Below are positions 6,886 through 10,931 of a stretch of 10,931 nt of DNA, in pieces. Below the pieces are notes generated by a model. The model was not told where the DNA came from and made no database searches. It saw only the letters and a program-made list of their open reading frames with translations. Numbering within the stretch: position 1 is the first letter of the stretch; each line of letters begins with the position of its first letter. The stretch covers positions 1-10,931 of the forward strand of contig CANNUR010000084.1 in the NCBI GenBank assembly GCA_947523045.1, given 5' to 3'. The DNA comes from an uncultured Prosthecobacter sp. GTDB taxonomy: Bacteria > Verrucomicrobiota > Verrucomicrobiia > Verrucomicrobiales > Verrucomicrobiaceae. A program made the translations under genes and the position numbers.

Positions 6886-9087
6886 CTATTCTTTGATGAG
6901 GATCTGGAAGAGGTTGTGGTAGCGATCGGTCCACAGCGGCACATCGGTCGGCTCGGGTTCGTCGGGCGAGTCGGCCGGGGTGTCGGCGAGGAAGGGGGCG
7001 TTGTTCGTCAGCAGGATGTAATCGGTGCTGTCGTGGTCGCCCTCGGCCTCGGTGAGCACGCGCGTCCACTTCCAGCCCAGGGCCGCGGCCTGCTTCTGCA
7101 CCACCGGCGCCAGCGTCAGGTAGGTGTTGGTGACATGCACGACGAGGATGCCGTCGGGCGCGAGGTGCCGGTGGTAGATCTCAAAGGCCTCGCGCGTCAG
7201 CAGGTGCATCGGGATGGCGTCGCCGCTGAAGGCGTCGAGCAGCAGCACGTCGAACTTCTGGTCCGGCTCGCGCTCGAGGGTGAGGCGGGCGTCGCCGATG
7301 TGGACACTGACCCCGGCGCCGCGCGCCCGGGCGTCGGCCAGGTAGGTGAAGTGCTTCTCCGCCAGCCGGACGATCTCCGGGTTGATCTCATAAAAGCGCC
7401 AGTGCTGGCCGCCGCGCGCGTAGCAGGCGGCCGTGCCGGCGCCGAGACCGACAATGCCCACGCGTGCGCCGTCCTTGGTGCGGATGCTGTCGAGCGCGCG
7501 GCCGATGCCGGTGTGATGACCGTAGTAAGTCACCGGTTCCTCGCGGAAGGTCGCGCCGAGGTTCTGCATGCCGTGGACAATACCGCCGTGCACGAGGGTG
7601 ACGTAATCATTCTCCAAACCGCTGTCATAGTCCTTGTCGACATACAGCGCGCCGTAAAAGTTGCGCACGCGCTCCACGCGTGGATCCACCTGCAGGGTGG
7701 TGCCGGACAGCTCGTGGATGCTCCAGCCGCCGGCGGCGAGCATCGCCAGCGCCAGCGGCACGCCCAGCCACTTCCAGCGCAGGCCGAGGAAGGCACCGGC
7801 GAGCGCCAGGCTGGCGATGCCGAGTCCGACGAGCAGACCCAGCGGCCATTCGAGGTAGGTGTCGAAGTAGCGCGGCGCCGCCAGGCTGACCAGCAGACCG
7901 CCGAGCGCGCCGCCGGCGGACATGAACAGGTAAAACTCCGTCAGCCGCGCCGGCTCGGGCTTGAGGCGGGCGAGTTCGCCATGGCAGACCATGCAGGCGA
8001 GGAAGAGCGCGCCGAAGCTGACGAACAGCTCCACCCGGTAATTCTGCCAGTCGCCAAACGGCAGGCTGACGGTCCAGGCCTTCACCGCCTCGTTCCAGCC
8101 GTGGTCGCGCAGCGGCGCCCAGGTCCACGTGTCGGGCAGGTGATCGTAACCCGCCGCCGCCGCAAGAGCCGCCAGCGCCAGGCCGGCCCAGACCGGCCGC
8201 AGGTACCAGCGCTCATGCTCAAAGCAGAGGATGAAGGTCAGCAGGTACAGGCTGAGCGGCACCACCCACATGAAGGGCACCACCGCCACGTCCTGGCAGA
8301 CATGGTTGGTCGCGGCCAGCAGCAGCACGCTTGCCACCGCCGGCAGCAGCAGCCAGAGCAGGCGACGGCCGAGCTGTTCCCAGAGCAGGCGACCCCAGCG
8401 CCGCAGCGGACCGGGGGCAGGGGCCGCGGCCGCGTCCGTGGCGGCATCGGCGGATTCCGCGGCGACCGCATCGGGGATGCGGCCGTTGCGCCGCGCCAGC
8501 ACGAAGGACAGGGCGGCGAACAGGACAAAGGCGGCCGACCAGATCCAGGTCTGGGTGATGACCTCCAGCCGCGGTTCGATGAGAAAGGGATAACTCAGCA
8601 GCGCGGCCAGCGACCCGATGTTCGACAGCGCGTAGAGTCGCCAGGGCAGGCCGCCGGGCACCGCGCGGGTGAACCAGACCTGGGCCAGCGGGCTGGTGCT
8701 GGAGAGCACAAAGTAGGGCAGACCGACCGTGCCCAGCAGCAGCAGCAGGATGCGGCCCGAGGGATCCTCGCCGCCGGACGGCTTCCAGGACGCGTCGGGA
8801 GCGATCGGCAGGCAGGCCGCCGCACCGAGCAGCAGCAGACCGTGGACGATCATCTGCGTGCGCGGCGCCAGCCGGGTCAGCAGGTGGGCATAGGCGTAGC
8901 CGGCGAAGAGCAGCGCCTGGAAAAACACCATGCAGGTCGTCCACACCCCCGGACTGCCGCCGAACCAGGGCAGGATGAACTTGCTGATCACCGGCTGCAC
9001 CTGGAAGAGCAGAAAGGCACTGAGCAGGCTCAGCGAACCCAGCAGCAGACCGATCCGGGCGCGCGCATCAGGAGAAGGGGAGGACAT
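6886..9087 (-). CDS. fused polytopic membrane protein with spermidine synthase-like methyltransferase-fold domain
   Basis: A 733-residue protein in two parts. Residues about 10-460 hold a dozen or so hydrophobic segments (for example 13-40, 47-70, 78-98, 111-132, 154-170, 178-198, 242-260, 269-289, 299-313, 352-368, 385-402, 411-455), interrupted by an acidic, Ala-rich cytoplasmic loop near 205-226. Residues about 490-733 form a soluble Rossmann domain like spermidine synthase: GLGAGT at 547-552 (nucleotide-type cofactor loop), FYEINP at 565-570 (acidic end of strand two), GDAR at 598-601, and LLLDAFSGDAIPMHLLT at 615-631. Such fused proteins are widespread and are annotated as MFS/spermidine synthase fusions, but their substrate is mostly unproven. 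The DAFSGD motif differs from the usual DSSDP of true spermidine synthases, so aminopropyl transfer to putrescine should not be assumed. First gene of a likely three-gene cluster. Confidence 0.83.
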   Translation of the reverse strand: MSSPSPDARARIGLLLGSLSLLSAFLLFQVQPVISKFILPWFGGSPGVWTTCMVFFQALLFAGYAYAHLLTRLAPRTQMIVHGLLLLGAAACLPIAPDASWKPSGGEDPSGRILLLLLGTVGLPYFVLSSTSPLAQVWFTRAVPGGLPWRLYALSNIGSLAALLSYPFLIEPRLEVITQTWIWSAAFVLFAALSFVLARRNGRIPDAVAAESADAATDAAAAPAPGPLRRWGRLLWEQLGRRLLWLLLPAVASVLLLAATNHVCQDVAVVPFMWVVPLSLYLLTFILCFEHERWYLRPVWAGLALAALAAAAGYDHLPDTWTWAPLRDHGWNEAVKAWTVSLPFGDWQNYRVELFVSFGALFLACMVCHGELARLKPEPARLTEFYLFMSAGGALGGLLVSLAAPRYFDTYLEWPLGLLVGLGIASLALAGAFLGLRWKWLGVPLALAMLAAGGWSIHELSGTTLQVDPRVERVRNFYGALYVDKDYDSGLENDYVTLVHGGIVHGMQNLGATFREEPVTYYGHHTGIGRALDSIRTKDGARVGIVGLGAGTAACYARGGQHWRFYEINPEIVRLAEKHFTYLADARARGAGVSVHIGDARLTLEREPDQKFDVLLLDAFSGDAIPMHLLTREAFEIYHRHLAPDGILVVHVTNTYLTLAPVVQKQAAALGWKWTRVLTEAEGDHDSTDYILLTNNAPFLADTPADSPDEPEPTDVPLWTDRYHNLFQILIKE

Positions 9088-9137
9088 GCAGCGCGCAGGC
9101 TTTCACGGTCCCGCCGGAAATCCAAGGCTTTTCTGGA

Positions 9138-9416
9138 GCCTCAAAAGGGGCCCCGCTGCGTCGGGGCCGTGATGCGGGGGAGGGAATATTGAATGTCCAA
9201 CAAGGAATGATCAACGCCCAAGAACGGCGCCTCAAACCGGTAGGACCCCGCTGCGTCGGGGCCGTGGTTTTGGGAGGAGGGAATATCGAATATCCAACAA
9301 GGAAGGATCAACGCCCAAGGACAGCGCCTCAAAATGGTAGGGCCCCGCTGCGTCGGGGCCGTGATTCGGGAGAGGGAAGATTGAATATCGAACAAGGAAT
9401 GACCAACGCCCAAGGG
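9138..9416. repeat. tandem array of about three 91-97 bp units, each with a GC-rich hairpin
   Basis: Units start at 9138 (91 bp, missing about 6 bases near its start), 9229 (97 bp) and 9326 (about 90 bp, cut short by the heptamer run). By eye they agree at some 85% of positions. Each unit reads: GCCTCAAA, then a hairpin, then GTG, a G-rich patch, GGGAA(T/G)AT(T/C)GAAT(A/G)TC, AACAAGGAA, and (G)ATCAACGCCCAAG with small changes. The hairpin is GGCCCCG-CTGCGT-CGGGGCC in units 1 (9149-9168) and 3 (9341-9360); in unit 2 (9246-9261) only CCCCG/CGGGG remains perfect, because of an A for C change. The unit is not a multiple of three, which argues against coding. It looks like a dispersed intergenic repeat family that has become tandem here. 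Confidence 0.9.
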
Positions 9417-9466
9417 CCGAACCGAGAACCGAGAACCGAGAACCGAGAACCGAGAACCGAGAACCG
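9417..9466. repeat. heptanucleotide tandem repeat (ACCGAGA)x6
   Basis: Six perfect copies of ACCGAGA run from 9421 to 9462, flanked by partial copies (CCGA before, ACCG after). The run directly follows the third 97-bp unit. A perfect 7-bp repeat is prone to slipped-strand change, so copy number may vary between cells or strains. It lies about 90 bp upstream of the chosen start of the LamG gene, where a length change could alter promoter spacing. That effect is inference. Confidence 0.93.
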
Positions 9467-9480
9467 CATTCCGGCTGGAC

Positions 9481-9496
9481 AGGTCGTACCCGACCT
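9481..9496. promoter_or_regulatory. short perfect hairpin/operator-like inverted repeat upstream of the LamG gene
   Basis: AGGTCG-TACC-CGACCT is a perfect 6-bp stem with a 4-base loop, 57 bases before the LamG gene's ATG. The bases next to it read TTGGACA, which resembles a -35 element, but no convincing -10 follows. There is no T-run, so it is not a normal intrinsic terminator. It may be a regulator site or part of the 5' leader; support is limited to the symmetry. Confidence 0.3.
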
Positions 9497-9552
9497 TGGA
9501 CAATGCCTCCATGCAAGCCCGCCTTGAACCCCGCACGCTCCGCTCCGGCCCC

Positions 9553-10413
9553 ATGCCCCGGATCCTTTTCGCCCTCAGCCTGCTGATCGCTCCGATGCTC
9601 AGCGCCCAGGACAATGCCGCCACCCATCCCGCGACCGCCGCGGTTCTCGCGGTTCCGCAGTTGGTCAGCTTCTGGGATTTCCAGGAAGCCACCGGCAGCC
9701 CGCGCGCCGCCAAGGGCGCCCAGCCGGCCGCGCTGGTCGATGGCGGCACGCCGGTGCAGCAGGCCGAAGGCGGACTCTTTGGTCGCCACTGCGCGCATTT
9801 CAAGCCGGGGCAATGGCTGCGCCTGCCGCGCAAGAACCTGGGGGCGCTGGACATCCACGGCAAGCAGGCCCAAGTCACCCTCATCGCCTGGGTGCATCGC
9901 GAAGCCAAGACCTACTGGCAATCCATCGCCGGCGTCTGGGATGAAACCCACAAGAAGCGCCAATACATGCTCTTCCTCAATGCCCGCGCCCGCACCGACG
10001 TCATCACCCAGACACGCGTGCCCTGCCAGGATCTCATCCATGGCCACATCTCCTCGGTCGGCGGCCCCACCCCGGGGCATCAGGTCTGCATCAGCTACGC
10101 CAGCAGCCAGACCCCGGTCGATTTCGACCGCTGGCACATGCTCGCCATCAGCTACGACGGCCGGCACATCCGGGCCTACTTGGATGGCCGGCTCGACGCC
10201 CGTGAAAACGCCAACCCCTTTCCCTATGACGAAGGCATCTTCGACGGCGGACCCGACGGCGCCGAATTCACCGTCGGCGCCAACCACGTCGCCGGGATCG
10301 AGAACAACAACCGCTTCGGCGGCAGGATCGCCGGCATCGCCGTCTTCAACCGCCGCCTGACCGACCCCGAACTCGCCACCCTCGCCCGCCAGACCCTGCC
10401 GGCGGCACCTTGA
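9553..10413 (+). CDS. exported LamG / concanavalin A-like domain protein
   Basis: The ATG at 9553 gives 286 residues and puts a clean signal peptide at the very N-terminus (MPRILFALSLLIAPMLSA). In-frame starts at 9496 (TTG) and 9511 (ATG) would put a polar stretch before it and are less likely. The mature protein is one laminin-G-like (LamG/ConA) beta-sandwich. In this numbering its hallmarks are LVSFWDFQEATG (37-48), VTLIAWVHRE (108-117), FDRWHMLAISYDGRHIRAYLDGRL (191-214, central strands) and the closing FGGRIAGIAVFNRRLTDPEL (255-274). Such domains bind carbohydrate or act as adhesion modules; no catalytic motif is seen and no other domain is fused. It is divergent from the esterase cluster across the repeat spacer, so a shared role in glycan use is possible but unproven. 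Confidence 0.82.
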   Translation: MPRILFALSLLIAPMLSAQDNAATHPATAAVLAVPQLVSFWDFQEATGSPRAAKGAQPAALVDGGTPVQQAEGGLFGRHCAHFKPGQWLRLPRKNLGALDIHGKQAQVTLIAWVHREAKTYWQSIAGVWDETHKKRQYMLFLNARARTDVITQTRVPCQDLIHGHISSVGGPTPGHQVCISYASSQTPVDFDRWHMLAISYDGRHIRAYLDGRLDARENANPFPYDEGIFDGGPDGAEFTVGANHVAGIENNNRFGGRIAGIAVFNRRLTDPELATLARQTLPAAP

Positions 10414-10417
10414 GGTG

Positions 10418-10428
10418 ATGATCAACGC
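10418..10428 (+). repeat. 11-bp match to the 97-bp repeat unit at the low-GC boundary
   Basis: ATGATCAACGC here is identical to 9207-9217 inside the first 97-bp unit, and TTGGG/CCCAA follows in opposite orientation in the two places. It lies in the 37-bp gap after the LamG gene, exactly where base composition falls. It may be a remnant of the repeat family or a chance match. Confidence 0.3.
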
Positions 10429-10450
10429 TTGGGCTTTACCCCCTGACGTT

Positions 10451-10783
10451 ATGAAAAAATTCGCTTCTTCTTTAGTCGCAGTCGCTTTGCTCTGCCAGAT
10501 GATCTCATGCAGCTTGAATCCATCTTGGATACTCAATCAAGGGGCGACCGATTATGATAAAAAGCGAGGCAAGATATTAGATACGACAAAAACACGCGAT
10601 TTTATGCTCTCGAACTATTCCAACTTTCTTGATAGAGAACTGGCTGGGGAAGTGAATGATTGGAATGATGGCTGGAAACGTATTTTTGAAGCTTTGGATC
10701 AAAATTATGACAATCCAGCATTCTACAAGAATTGGGTGATTGAAGAGAGGCGCAAGCGTGGGCTGCCGGAGTTGAGATTATGA
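10451..10783 (+). CDS. small predicted lipoprotein of unknown function
   Basis: The ATG at 10451 gives 110 residues with a typical export start: MKKF, a hydrophobic core, then MISC at 17-20. The Cys20 context is an imperfect lipobox (Met at -3), but the length and charge fit a lipoprotein or signal peptide. An in-frame ATG at 10415 would place 12 unsuitable residues before the lysines. The mature part is polar, with many aromatic, Asp and Asn residues (NDWNDGWKRIFEALDQNYDN) and a basic helix near the end (IEERRKRGLPEL). No known family is recognised. The DNA is much AT-richer than all genes to its left and uses AAA, TTA and AGA codons they avoid, which suggests a different origin. It overlaps the next gene by ATGA (10780-10783). 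Confidence 0.72.
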   Translation: MKKFASSLVAVALLCQMISCSLNPSWILNQGATDYDKKRGKILDTTKTRDFMLSNYSNFLDRELAGEVNDWNDGWKRIFEALDQNYDNPAFYKNWVIEERRKRGLPELRL

Positions 10784-10931
10784 TTCCAAAATCAGCCAAG
10801 AAAAGGGTTTGTTGGATGGCGATATCGGTCTGCTGTCTGACCTCTTGTTATTTGCCTAGTGTAGTCCGTCAAGCAGACTGTAAATTATTGAGTTTGATCC
10901 TTCCGCGTTTCACTTTTTCGAGAATGTCCGA
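10780..10931 (+). CDS. second small predicted lipoprotein, 3' end beyond the window
   Basis: The frame opened by the ATG at 10780 has no stop before the window ends (50 full codons). It starts MIPKSAKKR, followed by a hydrophobic stretch and a good lipobox LTSC at residues 20-23, so Cys23 would be the lipidated residue. After it comes YLPSVVRQADCKLLSLILPRF. The start overlaps the stop of the previous lipoprotein gene (ATGA), implying translational coupling. Base composition is low in G+C like its partner. It shares the layout but no obvious sequence with the first lipoprotein. The family is not recognised and the full length is unknown. Confidence 0.65.
   Translation, partial: MIPKSAKKRVCWMAISVCCLTSCYLPSVVRQADCKLLSLILPRFTFSRMS

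Larger units (their letters stand above)
9088..9552. other. 465-bp non-coding divergent spacer rich in repeats
   Basis: No credible gene is seen between the start of the membrane/spermidine-synthase gene (9087, leftward) and the signal-peptide start of the LamG gene (9553, rightward). The spacer holds a tandem array of 91-97 bp units, a 7-bp repeat run and a short hairpin. The promoters of both flanking transcripts should lie here, but no clear -35/-10 pair could be picked out. Frames that stay open across the repeats, on both strands, are low-complexity products of the repeats and not supported as genes. Confidence 0.7.

Noticed and set aside
9149..9168. Intrinsic terminator
   Set aside because: The stem is strong, but neither side has a proper T-run (only CCCCTTTT on the - strand), and it lies upstream of both flanking genes, not after a gene.
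6916..9192. 758-codon open frame on the + strand
   Set aside because: It lies antisense to the membrane/spermidine-synthase gene. Its product is rich in Gln, Arg, Gly and Ala with no domain pattern, as expected for a shadow of a GC-rich gene; the opposite strand has clear helices and motifs.
9138..9416. CRISPR array
   Set aside because: The repeated part is nearly the whole 97-bp unit with no unique spacers, and there are no cas genes.
9189..9527. 112-codon + strand frame through the tandem repeats
   Set aside because: It is open because the repeats lack stops; the product is a repetitive polar peptide with no ribosome binding site or domain.
9141..10536. Open frames of 255 and 434 codons on the - strand across the repeats and the LamG gene
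   Set aside because: They are made of repeat-derived peptides (recurring SRFSVLGS and LDIRYSL-type phrases) and antisense LamG sequence. The repeat unit is not a multiple of three, so the phrases appear in shifting frames.

Overview
The window is GC-rich (about two thirds G+C by eye) and densely coded, and only its last ~500 bases are AT-richer. No rRNA, tRNA, CRISPR array, transposase or phage gene was seen. The gene content points to the Planctomycetes-Verrucomicrobia group, most likely Verrucomicrobiota: paired ExbD proteins with a membrane-anchored VWA protein, a secreted sialate O-acetylesterase-type enzyme, a PhoD-like phosphohydrolase, a LamG-fold exported protein and a fused membrane/spermidine-synthase protein. 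This assignment is inference from gene content; there is no phylogenetic marker here.

Layout. (1) Bases 1-533 hold the C-terminal end of a gene that begins upstream, ending in an immunoglobulin/macroglobulin-like beta domain. (2) Bases 593-2504 are a tight three-gene + strand operon (ATGA overlaps at both junctions): two ExbD/TolR-type subunits and a VWA protein with one N-terminal membrane helix. No ExbB/TolQ partner is present in the window. (3) Bases 2497-2937 (- strand) encode a small pyridoxamine-phosphate-oxidase-fold flavoprotein, overlapping the VWA gene tail to tail. It is divergent from a secreted PhoD-like phosphodiesterase/phosphatase (3022-4458), with a 12-bp perfect palindrome in the middle of the gap.

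(4) Bases 4495-9087 are a - strand cluster transcribed 9087 to 4495: a 733-residue polytopic membrane protein fused to a spermidine-synthase-like domain, a secreted alpha/beta-hydrolase esterase 5 bp downstream, and a secreted SGNH sialate O-acetylesterase-like enzyme 31 bp further on. The two exported esterases suggest deacetylation of complex polysaccharides; the role of the aminopropyltransferase-like protein with them is unclear.

(5) Bases 9088-9552 are non-coding and separate this cluster from a divergent LamG-fold gene (9553-10413). They hold about three copies of a 91-97 bp tandem repeat, each with a GC-rich hairpin, then six copies of a 7-bp repeat, then a small 6-bp-stem hairpin. (6) From about 10415 the composition drops sharply. 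Two small, translationally coupled lipoprotein genes lie there, the second running off the window end, and neither is recognised. The repeat-rich divergent spacer and this low-GC lipoprotein pair are the least explained parts of the window.
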